Shown in pieces: positions 29,110-37,910 of a DNA stretch of 64,000 nt. Under the pieces are notes generated by a model that was not told where the DNA came from, ran no database searches, and worked only from the letters and a program-made list of their open reading frames with translations. Position numbers and translations under genes: made by a program. The DNA comes from Deltaproteobacteria bacterium. Lineage in GTDB: Bacteria > Bdellovibrionota > Bdellovibrionia > Bdellovibrionales > Bdellovibrionaceae. Position 1 is the stretch's first letter. Every line of letters starts with the position of its first letter. The stretch lies in the NCBI GenBank assembly GCA_017302835.1, contig JAFLCC010000004.1, positions 186,001 to 250,000 of the forward strand. The letters run 5' to 3'.

Positions 29110-29775
29110 ATGAATACTTTATTTAAATCACTTTTAGCACTTGTTGCTATTTCGACACTTGCCAAAGCAGATTATCTTGGCAGATTCGATATGACTTACG
29201 ATAATTACAAAAGAATCACTCTTAGCGAATGCGAGGGCTTTGCCACGGTTTCAGCACAACGTAACACTTTAACTCTTAGCGTTTTTGGAAATAACAATTG
29301 CTCACGAGTGGTTGTCAATGGTCAAACTTTTACTTCTGAAGAAAATTACGCAGGAGATAGAAGCGCTAGAATTAATATTAACTTGGTATCAGGCTACAAT
29401 ACAACAAATGTAGAAATCACATCAAAGTCAGGAAAAACAAAAGACACCATGACTCTTGTGAAAAACAATAGTCACCATACTCCTGTATTAACAGATGAGG
29501 ACTGGGTTTACCTTCCTCGTTGTGGCGGATCAGCTAAATTTGACGTTCAAAATGGGCAGGCTAATTTAAAACTCAAAGGTATATCAACTTATACCTGTGA
29601 CTCTATAACTATTAGCGCCAATGGTGAATCAAGAACTTACAATTTAAATAGTTCAAATTCTAGCTTTACTGTACCAAGATCGATGATTGACTATGGATCA
29701 AATAGTGTACGAGTTAAACTTTCTAGCTCTGGTTATGCCGTAGAAACTGTTGTCTTAAAATTCAGAGCTTACTAA
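29110..29775 (+). CDS. Small secreted protein with two similar beta domains
   Basis: A 221-residue protein with a signal peptide (about 1-20, cleaved near AKA-DY). The mature part has two halves of similar plan, each with one pair of cysteines: SECEGFATV with NNCSRVVVNG, and PRCGGSAKFDV with YTCDSITISANG. This points to an internal duplication of a small beta-sandwich. AAAGGA precedes the ATG. No named family is recognised; periplasmic or released. A hairpin terminator follows at 29820. Confidence 0.7.
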   Translation: MNTLFKSLLALVAISTLAKADYLGRFDMTYDNYKRITLSECEGFATVSAQRNTLTLSVFGNNNCSRVVVNGQTFTSEENYAGDRSARININLVSGYNTTNVEITSKSGKTKDTMTLVKNNSHHTPVLTDEDWVYLPRCGGSAKFDVQNGQANLKLKGISTYTCDSITISANGESRTYNLNSSNSSFTVPRSMIDYGSNSVRVKLSSSGYAVETVVLKFRAY

Positions 29776-29819
29776 AGGTTTTTAAAGCTTACTAAATATT
29801 TCCATATTGAAGAAATTTA

Positions 29820-29853
29820 GCCAAAGACCTCTATGAATTTAGGGGTCTTTGGC
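29820..29853. terminator. Hairpin between convergent genes
   Basis: A 13-base-pair stem (GCCAAAGACCTCT / AGGGGTCTTTGGC, one G-T pair) with an eight-base loop lies between the stops of the secreted-protein gene and ccsA. There is no good T tract on either side, so it may act as a weak or factor-assisted terminator or as an mRNA end protector for both genes. Confidence 0.6.
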
Positions 29854-29882
29854 AGAGTTCTCAAAATGAGAATATTCGGATA

Positions 29883-31535
29883 TTAACTCTCGAGTCTGTT
29901 TTTTCTTAATACCGTTACATAAATGACTAAAAGGATATGGGCCATCACAAAGCCAGCGACATATTCGACCCCACCTGCTCCAAAACCGTAGGAATGAAGT
30001 CCTGCCCCCAAAACAAAATTCACTCCGTACCAGGCCATAATGACCAAAGAAAAAGTAATTACGCCACTGACGACCATTCCAAAATCCTTGATCCATCCAA
30101 CCAATCTTGCATGGAGTACGAGAATATAACCCAATAAAGCAATCAGAGCCCAGGTTTCCTTAGGATCCCAACCCCAAAATCGCCCCCAAGAATAATCGGC
30201 CCAAATGCCTCCTAAAATAATTCCTGGAGCTAAAAAAACAACTCCAATTTGTATGGCTTTGTATGTGGCCATCACTATGGCTTTAATTTTATCATGATTT
30301 TTCTTTTCACCTTTCAAAAAATAAATCAATCCTATATCCCCCAAAGCAAAAGCTAAGAAAAAAGCAGAATAGCTAATGGTGATGGTCATCACATGAATGG
30401 TCAGCCAATAATTACTTCTTAAGACTGGCTCTAATGGCTGCAGCGCTGGATCTAAAACAACTGGGGTTGAATCCGCAATAATCATTCCAAAACCAGCAAC
30501 AATGGAGCCAGCGAGCAAGGTAAATTTAAATTTGTAGATCTTTTCTAAAATCCCAGCGAATAAAAGACTTCCCCAAGAAACCCAAACAACGGTTTCATAC
30601 ATGTTCGTAACAGGAGCTCTTCCCATCAGGTAAGATCTTAATCCAAATCCATATATATGCAGAAAAAAACCACAGCCTAAAACAAGCCAGGCTAGGGTCA
30701 TTGCCCTTTCATTACTGGTAATCCAAGAGAACAAAACCAAAAGGGCTCCTATGATATAAAATATATAGGCCCATCGAAAAGGATGAAATAAATTATAATG
30801 AATTTCAGCATCAATGCGAAACGGATCAGGATAAAGGGTCGGATTATTTTGTTTTGCGATCTCTTTGAACTTTGCTACTTGAGTATCTAATTTTATTTTT
30901 TTAACCTCTAAAGAATCCGTGCCTTCTGTGTTATTGGAAACCCCATAAGAAATCACCGAAATAAAGGCTTTACTTAATTCTAAAAACTGAGCCTGCAACT
31001 CGCCGTCAAGTTGGGACACCGGAAGCCAATCCTTACCTTCTTTAGGTGGAACCATTTTGATCATCCGACCAGAGGCGATTTCACTAAAAATAAAAAACTG
31101 ATTCTCTAATCTTTGGAGCGCCTGAAAATAGGGATTTAATTTTTCTTTTGATTCCCGTTTGATATTTAGATCGGCCCTTAAATCATTAAATTTGGCATTT
31201 GAAAAAAGTTCATCTCCTTTGAAGTATCTTTTTGTCAAATCCATTCCCAGATTTTTTAGAACTTCATGATTTCGAACTTCAAATAGCTCTTTCGAAGCCC
31301 AAGCCTGAGGAGCCAACATCCATGTAAGGATTATCTCGTAAGCATCCCGACCTTCATATTTTTGCTTACCATAAACAAGCTCCAGCATTTCTCTGGCAAA
31401 GCTATCAAAAGGTTTCAGGCGTCCATCCGACTGTACAGGCAAGGCTCTTAGCGCTTCGCCATCTTTCAAAGCCAGAGCTTGCGAAAATGAAGTTAATATA
31501 AAAACGAAGAGAACTAGTAATCTGATCTGACTCAT
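29883..31535 (-). CDS. ccsA: Cytochrome c biogenesis protein CcsA/ResC
   Basis: A 550-residue membrane protein. After a signal-like segment come about 230 periplasmic residues opening with RALPVQSDGRLKPFDSFARE, a start seen in large ResC forms. About eight membrane helices follow, with the heme-handling WWD motif WGRFWGWDPKETWALI near residue 450. CcsA with ResB exports heme and attaches it to CxxCH motifs outside the inner membrane (System II). It overlaps resB by four bases. Likely clients in this window are ActA and ActE. Confidence 0.9.
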   Translation of the reverse strand: MSQIRLLVLFVFILTSFSQALALKDGEALRALPVQSDGRLKPFDSFAREMLELVYGKQKYEGRDAYEIILTWMLAPQAWASKELFEVRNHEVLKNLGMDLTKRYFKGDELFSNAKFNDLRADLNIKRESKEKLNPYFQALQRLENQFFIFSEIASGRMIKMVPPKEGKDWLPVSQLDGELQAQFLELSKAFISVISYGVSNNTEGTDSLEVKKIKLDTQVAKFKEIAKQNNPTLYPDPFRIDAEIHYNLFHPFRWAYIFYIIGALLVLFSWITSNERAMTLAWLVLGCGFFLHIYGFGLRSYLMGRAPVTNMYETVVWVSWGSLLFAGILEKIYKFKFTLLAGSIVAGFGMIIADSTPVVLDPALQPLEPVLRSNYWLTIHVMTITISYSAFFLAFALGDIGLIYFLKGEKKNHDKIKAIVMATYKAIQIGVVFLAPGIILGGIWADYSWGRFWGWDPKETWALIALLGYILVLHARLVGWIKDFGMVVSGVITFSLVIMAWYGVNFVLGAGLHSYGFGAGGVEYVAGFVMAHILLVIYVTVLRKNRLES

Positions 31536-32908
31536 TTTGAAGCTCCTTTTTTTTGGCCAATACCCATTTTCTTAAAATAGAAAAGCAAAACTATACCGAG
31601 GGTCATAATCAACGAGCCCAAATATTTTAACCATCTCCCAGGATCTTTGTTAATTGAAAATATAGAAGCAACGGGCTTCCCCATAGGACCATCTTGAAAG
31701 CTCGCCTGGTAAATAGTTAATCCCATATGCTTCAAAGGTTCATTCATTGAAATTTCAAAATCACCCTTCCCTGGAATCACCACATGGGATTTATAGGCCA
31801 TGGCTCTAGAGGTCCCTTCATATTTATCAACAACAAAATTATCTAATTGAAGATTAAACCCAATATCCAATCTTCTATTAGCATAGGTTAAAAAATAAAC
31901 GGCTGTATCTGAAAAAAACTTCATCGTGTCATTTAACAGTATCCATTGGCTCTTCCCTTGATACTCTACCTGAAGAGCTTCGGTGGTCAAAGGCGTCGGG
32001 AAATCTTTTTTTTCAATTTTCCAATTCTCTTCAGCTTGAGGAAAATATCTTAAAATTCGCAATTCTAATCCCATCCAACCTGTGGGAACTGACTTTCCTT
32101 CTTCAATGAAGCCTTCTTGTTTAGGATCTACTGATTCTTTAGCGTAAAACACATACTTAATCTTACCATTTTCTTCAGGTTTGAGATAAATTTCATTTTG
32201 ACCTATTCCTGCATATGGCAAAGGACCCAAATGAACTTTTAAAGGGCCTAAATCCACCAAGGCTTTACTATGAGGGCTTCTTTGCACTAACCATTCTATA
32301 AAGTTAGCTTTTCCGTTTGAAATTTGAATACGAACACCTGCTCCCAATTTTTTATTTTCGGAAGCCGTAATTTCTTTGCTCGCTAAAGCATAGCGATAAT
32401 AATCTTTTAATTTAATATTGACCTGTTCTGGCAAAATAACTTCTGGTTTTTCAGGTGTCGGCGGCTCACGAAAAAAATCCACTTCTTTTTCTAAAATTTT
32501 AGTATAGTTATTTCCGTCATAAGAGGAATACAAAATGAGATCCGTTTGCGGAAGCTGAATTAAACGCGCATCACCTCCAATTTCCACACGCATCGAACCG
32601 TCTATTCCTAATTTAGAAGTCATTAGCTGCCCCAACATGAGGGTTAAAATTCCAATATGTGCAAAAATAAAAGGTATATGACGAATTTTCCAAGGCCAAC
32701 GATCCACCATAACCGCCGTTAAATTAATGGCAAAGACCGTCATGATAATATTCATATAAACCGAATCATAGACTAGTTTCTTCGCAGCTGTGGCATCAAA
32801 TTTAGCTTCCACAAAAGTACCTACAGCCGTGATAATAGCGATCGAAGCTATGACTAATACCGCCAACTTAATGGAGGCAAGAAATTTTAATATTTTTTGA
32901 AAATTCAT
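31532..32908 (-). CDS. resB: Cytochrome c biogenesis protein ResB
   Basis: A 458-residue ResB-family protein. The N-terminal helices contain LASIKLAVLVIASIAIITAV and the HIPFIFAHIGILTLMLGQLM region. A large periplasmic domain follows at about 110-420, and a last helix ends the protein (WLKYLGSLIMTLGIVLLFYF). The periplasmic GLTIYQASFQDG motif is typical of the family. It is the partner of CcsA in heme delivery. First gene of a two-gene operon. Confidence 0.9.
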   Translation of the reverse strand: MNFQKILKFLASIKLAVLVIASIAIITAVGTFVEAKFDATAAKKLVYDSVYMNIIMTVFAINLTAVMVDRWPWKIRHIPFIFAHIGILTLMLGQLMTSKLGIDGSMRVEIGGDARLIQLPQTDLILYSSYDGNNYTKILEKEVDFFREPPTPEKPEVILPEQVNIKLKDYYRYALASKEITASENKKLGAGVRIQISNGKANFIEWLVQRSPHSKALVDLGPLKVHLGPLPYAGIGQNEIYLKPEENGKIKYVFYAKESVDPKQEGFIEEGKSVPTGWMGLELRILRYFPQAEENWKIEKKDFPTPLTTEALQVEYQGKSQWILLNDTMKFFSDTAVYFLTYANRRLDIGFNLQLDNFVVDKYEGTSRAMAYKSHVVIPGKGDFEISMNEPLKHMGLTIYQASFQDGPMGKPVASIFSINKDPGRWLKYLGSLIMTLGIVLLFYFKKMGIGQKKGASK

Positions 32909-32972
32909 TGACAGATTTTCTCCCCCAAACTGGCGTGGTTACTATAATAAATCAAGTAGTTACTTTAATAAA

Positions 32973-33770
32973 TCAAACTGGTAAATTATGAAAAACATAT
33001 TCGATGGCTCTTGCTAGTTTTTCTTTTACGAGAGCAAAATTATCTATTGTTTTTTTACTCACCTCATCCATATACAATTTTCGATTCAATTCGACCTGAA
33101 TAACTTGCTGACCTTTTTCAGGTCTTCCATAATGCTGAGAAAGGCGCCCTCCCTTGTAGGGCCAGTTATAGCCGACTTTAAAACCAGAAATGGCATAGGC
33201 AGCAATTACTAAATCTCGAAATTTTGAATGACAACTTTTTTGTTCACAGTCACTCACTACCACATCGGCCCGCAGCTCTCCAGGGTCTAAGTGCATTTTG
33301 GTTCCAAGAGATGGCATCGAATGCAAGTCCATTTGATAAATGGTATGAACGTTCAATTCCTTTCGAAGTTGATGATAACATCCTTCAACCTTTAAGTGAA
33401 AAGGATCATAAACAATTTTTCTTAAATCTTCATGAACTGATTTTTTCATAGGTGCGGGCAAAATTTTTTCATTTAAAGTCGTTACCGACCAATGAAAGCC
33501 TCGTTCGTGACCTTTGGCTAGGCTTGCTTCAACAACTGTTGATTGATCCACATCCTCTGGCAGCCGATTTAAATCAACGGCATAGCGATGCCATTCGGTG
33601 GTGATGTGTGGGATTTTTAATTTTTCCAATATTGGTAAATACAACCGATCCACATAGCGATCTACATCCCTCATCAAAATCTCTTCCGAAAGGTTTTGCA
33701 ACCACTCCGCAGGGGCTGGGATTTTTTCACCCGAATGTGGGATAGTTACAAAAAAAGGTTTTTGACTCAA
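32973..33770 (-). CDS. N-formylglutamate amidohydrolase family protein
   Basis: A 265-residue protein with the family pattern: VTIPHSGEKIP at the start, a DRYVDRLY segment, YAVDLNRLPED, and the metal-site-like DLHSMPSLG. Members hydrolyse N-formyl-L-glutamate or related amides, often at the end of histidine breakdown. An arginase/formiminoglutamase-family gene lies 28 kb away at 61674, which would fit such a route but does not prove it. Transcribed divergently from the cobalamin adenosyltransferase with a 29-base gap. Confidence 0.82.
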   Translation of the reverse strand: MSQKPFFVTIPHSGEKIPAPAEWLQNLSEEILMRDVDRYVDRLYLPILEKLKIPHITTEWHRYAVDLNRLPEDVDQSTVVEASLAKGHERGFHWSVTTLNEKILPAPMKKSVHEDLRKIVYDPFHLKVEGCYHQLRKELNVHTIYQMDLHSMPSLGTKMHLDPGELRADVVVSDCEQKSCHSKFRDLVIAAYAISGFKVGYNWPYKGGRLSQHYGRPEKGQQVIQVELNRKLYMDEVSKKTIDNFALVKEKLARAIEYVFHNLPV

Positions 33771-33799
33771 CTCAACCTCCTTGAGACAATAACAACATC

Positions 33800-34417
33800 A
33801 TGTCTGAGGAATTTAAAAAATCAAGAATATACACAAAGAAAGGGGACCAAGGCAAAACTTTTTTGGTCAGCGGATCCTGCGTTGAAAAATTCAACGTTCG
33901 TGTTGAAGCCTATGGAACCATTGATGAGCTAAATTCTCAATTAGGGCTTTTGCGCTTTCACTTAAAATCCCTACCAAAAACTTCAAATCTTCGATTTCCA
34001 GAGGGTCCAAAGCAACAGGATATACTTCTTGAGAAAATTCAAAATCATTTATTCTGCATTGGAAGTTTGTTAGCCTGTGAGGATCTACAAATTCAAAAAA
34101 ACCTCCCCCAGCTTACGGATTCTCAAATTCAATTTCTTGAAATGGAAATTGATAAATATGATTCCCCCCTGCCTGAGTTAAAACAGTTTATTCTACCCTC
34201 AGGAGGGCTTTTTTCTAATTATTACCATGTGGCTCGCACTTTTTGTCGACGCTCAGAAAGAAGAACTGCCGAAATTTTTTCATCTGCACCCCATGCAGAA
34301 TTAATTCATAAGTCTTTGATTTATTTAAACCGCTTGAGTGATCTCTTCTTTGTTTTGGCTCGGTGGAATAATTGGAATGAAAATATAGAAGACGCTCTTT
34401 GGGATAAAACAAAATGA
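33800..34417 (+). CDS. PduO-type cob(I)alamin adenosyltransferase
   Basis: A 205-residue protein with the PduO/MMAB signature: the ATP-binding start IYTKKGDQGKTFL, then VEAYGTIDELNSQLG, HVARTFCRRSERRTAE and YLNRLSDLFFVLARW. It transfers the adenosyl group of ATP to cobalamin to make coenzyme B12 for radical enzymes. The stop overlaps the next start by four bases. Confidence 0.93.
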   Translation: MSEEFKKSRIYTKKGDQGKTFLVSGSCVEKFNVRVEAYGTIDELNSQLGLLRFHLKSLPKTSNLRFPEGPKQQDILLEKIQNHLFCIGSLLACEDLQIQKNLPQLTDSQIQFLEMEIDKYDSPLPELKQFILPSGGLFSNYYHVARTFCRRSERRTAEIFSSAPHAELIHKSLIYLNRLSDLFFVLARWNNWNENIEDALWDKTK

Positions 34418-35541
34418 ATTTAGAAGTTGCCCAACCCCAAAACAATGAAGAGCTTTTAGAGTTCTATCGTAGCTTTCCACTAGACGGTCTTATCCATTTG
34501 CGATTAGATCGAAGTCAGGATTTCTTTAAATACTATGGACTTCAGTCAGATCAATACTTGACCTATATTCTTAGATCCTCAAATAGAATCATGGGCGTGG
34601 TGAGCTTTATCATTGATCATGTAGTCATTGAAGGAAAATTAACCACCATAGCCTGGGCCAGAGACTTAAGAATTGCCCATGACCGTATGGCTATCCTTGG
34701 CTGGGCCGAACACACCCAATTTGTTTTTGAAGAGATTAAAAAAATATTCAAAGTAGAACACTTTTTCTCGACCCTGAATCTTTCCGAAGAAAAACCACTC
34801 AATACTTTTATTCGTCCTAGATCGCAAAAAAGAGCCCTACCTAAATACCATCTCTATCGTAAGTTTCAGCTTGTTAGTGCCCATGGATTTTATCCTTGGG
34901 CTCGCCAAACTTGGCCTCAACTTAAAATCCGCAGAGGCAACGAGAAAAATCAAGATGCCCTTTTAGAATATCTTGTAAAATCTTCTCAAAATTATTCCTT
35001 TCATTCGGCGGTTAGCAAGGATTTATTACTTGAAAAATTAGATCGCTGGATTGGCTTTGATTGGAATGATTTTATTATTGCCTATGATCGAAAAGACAAT
35101 ATTGTGGGAACCCTTTCAAGTTGGTCTTCCGCAGGAATACAGGATTTTATTCCCTTAAGATATTCCTTTCGGGCCCATAACTTCAGACAATTTTTAAAAT
35201 TCGCCCATCTCCTTGGGTGGTCCCGAACCTTAACAAAGCCTTACCATCGTATCAAAATTGAATCTTCTTTAAACTTTAGATTGCTAAATTATATCCGAGT
35301 CGATCATCCTGATGTTTTTTCAAGTTTAATGACCAGTGCCTATCACGAGTCTAAAGAAAATGAATTTTTACTTTTTTTTCGGGATCAAAAGAATATCCAA
35401 TTAAAAGCCCCACGGGGTTGGATATCCGCAGAACAAACCTACGGATTATTCTGTCCTGTTTTACCTAACGAACAAACACCCGATTTTCTTCACCCTAAAT
35501 ATGACGGTTTTGCTGATATTGAAACCACTCGGATCATTTAG
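34414..35541 (+). CDS. GNAT-like acyltransferase-fold protein
   Basis: A 375-residue protein with a distant GNAT look: a strand and loop IMGVVSFIIDHVVIEGKLTT followed by ARDLRIAHDRMAILGW in the first half, and a second possible GNAT-like half (DFIIAYDRKDNIVGTLSSW). Substrate unknown. It is translationally coupled to the cobalamin adenosyltransferase, with no obvious functional link. Confidence 0.55.
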   Translation: MNLEVAQPQNNEELLEFYRSFPLDGLIHLRLDRSQDFFKYYGLQSDQYLTYILRSSNRIMGVVSFIIDHVVIEGKLTTIAWARDLRIAHDRMAILGWAEHTQFVFEEIKKIFKVEHFFSTLNLSEEKPLNTFIRPRSQKRALPKYHLYRKFQLVSAHGFYPWARQTWPQLKIRRGNEKNQDALLEYLVKSSQNYSFHSAVSKDLLLEKLDRWIGFDWNDFIIAYDRKDNIVGTLSSWSSAGIQDFIPLRYSFRAHNFRQFLKFAHLLGWSRTLTKPYHRIKIESSLNFRLLNYIRVDHPDVFSSLMTSAYHESKENEFLLFFRDQKNIQLKAPRGWISAEQTYGLFCPVLPNEQTPDFLHPKYDGFADIETTRII

Positions 35542-35611
35542 TGAAAACGTAATTGAAAAAACTTTTCGAACAACCTCTCAGAAATTTTCAAGAGCCTGTC
35601 CCCAAAAGGTC

Positions 35612-36034
35612 CTATACAAGCCGGTAATTTATTATTTTCTCTACGTCAGGCTTACATGTTCCACAGGCTGTGGAACTTCCTGTCCAAAGGGAAACTAAAT
35701 CACTCGAATGGGCCCCGTTAAGAATTGCCTCATCGATGGTTTGCGTGCTGACATGACGGCAATGACAAAGCTCTTCATCCTTATAGGGATAATCCCATTT
35801 TCCTTGAAGCTTAAGAATCATTTCTCGAATTAAGATTTCAGAATGATTATTTCCCTTAGGGATTGGCCAAGTTGAAATGTCCACACCAAAATTTTTTTTA
35901 AATAAATTCATTAACGCCGTAAATTCATGACAAGCCTTAAATACAACATGTGTTTTATCATCTTTTTTTTCAATTTGAATAAAATCCCGGCCCGGGATAT
36001 TAATAGTCATATTGCCTAATTGTTCTATGCTCAT
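35612..36034 (-). CDS. BFD-like [2Fe-2S] protein
   Basis: A 140-residue protein. The C-terminal 60 residues match the BFD-type [2Fe-2S] domain: CHCRHVSTQTIDEAI, then STACGTCKPDVEKII, giving four cysteines in a C-x-C ... C-x2-C arrangement. The N-terminal 80 residues are an unrecognised alpha/beta domain. The start at 36034 (MSIEQ) is chosen over a longer frame because the extension looks non-coding. It may transfer electrons or handle iron-sulfur clusters. Divergent from the ATP-grasp gene with a 30-base gap. Confidence 0.7.
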   Translation of the reverse strand: MSIEQLGNMTINIPGRDFIQIEKKDDKTHVVFKACHEFTALMNLFKKNFGVDISTWPIPKGNNHSEILIREMILKLQGKWDYPYKDEELCHCRHVSTQTIDEAILNGAHSSDLVSLWTGSSTACGTCKPDVEKIINYRLV

Positions 36035-36064
36035 AGTCTCGCAGTATAACACAAGGAATGTTAA

Positions 36065-36997
36065 ATGAAACAACCTCTAGACCTTGATATAGTCGTGATT
36101 TCTTGGTTACCTAGTTTATATTCAAATACCCGATTTATTGCAGAGGGCAATAAGAATAATTTAAAAATAAAAATTCTTTCTCCCTTTGAAATCACTTTAG
36201 AACATTCCAAGAAATATTCTCAGATTCCTCATATTTTAAGAATTGGCGATTTCCGTTATCACGAAACCATCTCTCATTTACAACAGTTTGATCTGAACTA
36301 TATCAACAACATTTTAAGCTTTACGAAATACCGAAATAAAATGACTACCTATAAAATATGGTCAAAAGAACAAATACCGTTTCCTGAAACCTATACTCTT
36401 TCTTTTTCTACAAATGAAATACTCAATAGCCAACTTGAAACTATAGACGAGATCAAAAAAAATAATATTTCGTTATTATATGGAAAAATTCAAAATTTAT
36501 TTATTCATAGTAAAAACAATTCCAAACCCATTGAATTTAAAGCGTCCCGGGGATCTGAACCCTTTGTTCTCAAGCACCCCTATGGCTTGAAGGGAAAAAA
36601 TGTTCATTTAATTAAAACTCCGTCAGAACTAGAAACCTATTCTCAAAATGCAGACTACCTTATCCTACAAAAATACCATCCTGAATGCTATGGAGTTGAT
36701 TACAGAACTTTCCTGATTCAAGATCAGATTTTTACCATCCAAAGAACAAATCCAAATGATTTTAGAAGTAATCTCTCTTTGGGAGCTACTGCAAAAGCCT
36801 TTCAACTGAGCTCCTCAGAGATCAATCAATGTAAAAATATTTTCAAGCTTTCTGGTCTTTGTTACGCTGGTATTGACATGATCCAAACCAATGAAGGGGC
36901 AAAGTTTTTAGAAATCAATGTAAGTCCAGGATTTGAGGGAATTGAAAAAAACTATGGCGTTAACATCGCAAAACTTATTTTTTCAAACACGCTCTAA
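36065..36997 (+). CDS. RimK-like ATP-grasp ligase
   Basis: A 310-residue protein with ATP-grasp features: the lysine-containing strand FVLKHPYGLKGKNVHLI, the strand LILQKYHPECYGVDYRTFLI, and the metal/ATP region GIDMIQTNEGAKFLEINVSP that ends with GFEGIE, as in RimK and other glutamate ligases. Such enzymes join a carboxylate to an amine using ATP, for example tailing proteins or cofactors with glutamate. The first 120 residues are less conserved. Substrate unknown. Confidence 0.78.
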   Translation: MKQPLDLDIVVISWLPSLYSNTRFIAEGNKNNLKIKILSPFEITLEHSKKYSQIPHILRIGDFRYHETISHLQQFDLNYINNILSFTKYRNKMTTYKIWSKEQIPFPETYTLSFSTNEILNSQLETIDEIKKNNISLLYGKIQNLFIHSKNNSKPIEFKASRGSEPFVLKHPYGLKGKNVHLIKTPSELETYSQNADYLILQKYHPECYGVDYRTFLIQDQIFTIQRTNPNDFRSNLSLGATAKAFQLSSSEINQCKNIFKLSGLCYAGIDMIQTNEGAKFLEINVSPGFEGIEKNYGVNIAKLIFSNTL

Positions 36998-36999
36998 AA

Positions 37000-37122
37000 C
37001 AGGGGTTACGCCTATGCGTCAAATCGAGGCCGCAGGAGGGCGGCGACAGAGGCTTGGCAAAGCCAAGTCGCAGGGAGTCCTACCGACGAGAACGAAGAGT
37101 TGAGGCATAGGCGTAACCCCTG
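37000..37122. repeat. GC-rich inverted-repeat element
   Basis: A 123-base element with perfect 18-base inverted ends (CAGGGGTTACGCCTATGC at 37000-37017 and its complement at 37105-37122), extended by four more bases after one mismatch. Inside is a tight hairpin (CTTGGC AAA GCCAAG). It is much richer in G and C than its surroundings and sits exactly between two convergent genes. It looks like a MITE- or REP-type repeat and could also act as a terminator. Confidence 0.7.
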
Positions 37123-37125
37123 GCT

Positions 37126-37473
37126 CTAATACTCTTTACCCTCTTCCTTTGCAACGGCATAGATACCACCAATTTGAGATTTTTTATTAAATGTTTGTTC
37201 ATCAACACAAAGTATTTCGATGGGATGAATTATCGTTGGCCGAGGGATATTATATAACTTTCGTCTTGCTAAATCTGCCTCTTGTGGAGTCTTATAAATG
37301 GCCACCACATCAATATCTGACTGTGCATCAAAACTTTCTTTTAAAATGGATCCAAAAACAATCGTTTTTATTGGTGTTGTCTCATTTTTAATAAAATTAA
37401 CAGTCGTTGAAATTAATTTTTGTTTTTCTTCAATTGAAATTTTTGGTAACTTAAGACGTCCCAAGTTCCTCAT
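37126..37473 (-). CDS. MNT-type nucleotidyltransferase, partner of HEPN protein
   Basis: A 115-residue protein with the minimal nucleotidyltransferase signature: Gly41-Ser42 and Asp53-x-Asp55 in FGSILKESFDAQSDID. In HEPN/MNT modules the MNT protein is usually the antitoxin and can add AMP to its HEPN partner. It overlaps the upstream HEPN gene by four bases (ATGA). Its stop is four bases from the GC-rich inverted-repeat element. Confidence 0.82.
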   Translation of the reverse strand: MRNLGRLKLPKISIEEKQKLISTTVNFIKNETTPIKTIVFGSILKESFDAQSDIDVVAIYKTPQEADLARRKLYNIPRPTIIHPIEILCVDEQTFNKKSQIGGIYAVAKEEGKEY

Positions 37474-37871
37474 TCAATCATTTCCTGCCGAGCCCATTTT
37501 AATACGTTTTCAGCAGCAGAAAGAGCATTCACCACATCATTTTCATCTATGATGTAATTCCCCTCTTCATATCTTTTTATGGTAGCAAAGGGAGTTAAAT
37601 CATGAAGTGAATAGCCACCAGGAGGCATCTCTGTAGAATCAAATCTTTGTATCAAAGAATACAAATCATGAGTAAACGGAATTGGCCTTCCTTTATAACA
37701 AAGGACTGCTTTTAAACTTTTCTCAACAACTTGTTCAATATGAAACAGAACCGTTTCTTTTCGAACTTCTTTGCTCTGACTTAATAGTTTACTGGTAATC
37801 AAGTCATTTTCAGCAATCAGCAATAATTCTTTTGAATAATCCTTCTTAAAGATTTTTTCATTTGGTCCCAT
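37470..37871 (-). CDS. HEPN-domain protein, partner of MNT nucleotidyltransferase
   Basis: A 133-residue, all-helical HEPN-domain protein (LLLIAENDLITSKLLSQ, then EKSLKAVLCYKGRPIPFTHD). The motif around the possible active site is Arg62-x5-His68 followed by Asp-Leu, which is the PF05168 style, not the RX4HXY of well-studied HepT toxins. RNase activity is therefore not certain. It is the first gene of a coupled pair with the MNT protein and is probably a toxin-antitoxin-like module. Confidence 0.8.
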   Translation of the reverse strand: MGPNEKIFKKDYSKELLLIAENDLITSKLLSQSKEVRKETVLFHIEQVVEKSLKAVLCYKGRPIPFTHDLYSLIQRFDSTEMPPGGYSLHDLTPFATIKRYEEGNYIIDENDVVNALSAAENVLKWARQEMIE

Positions 37872-37910
37872 TATTTGGATGGTAACCTACTAAAAGATCT
37901 AGATCAAAAC

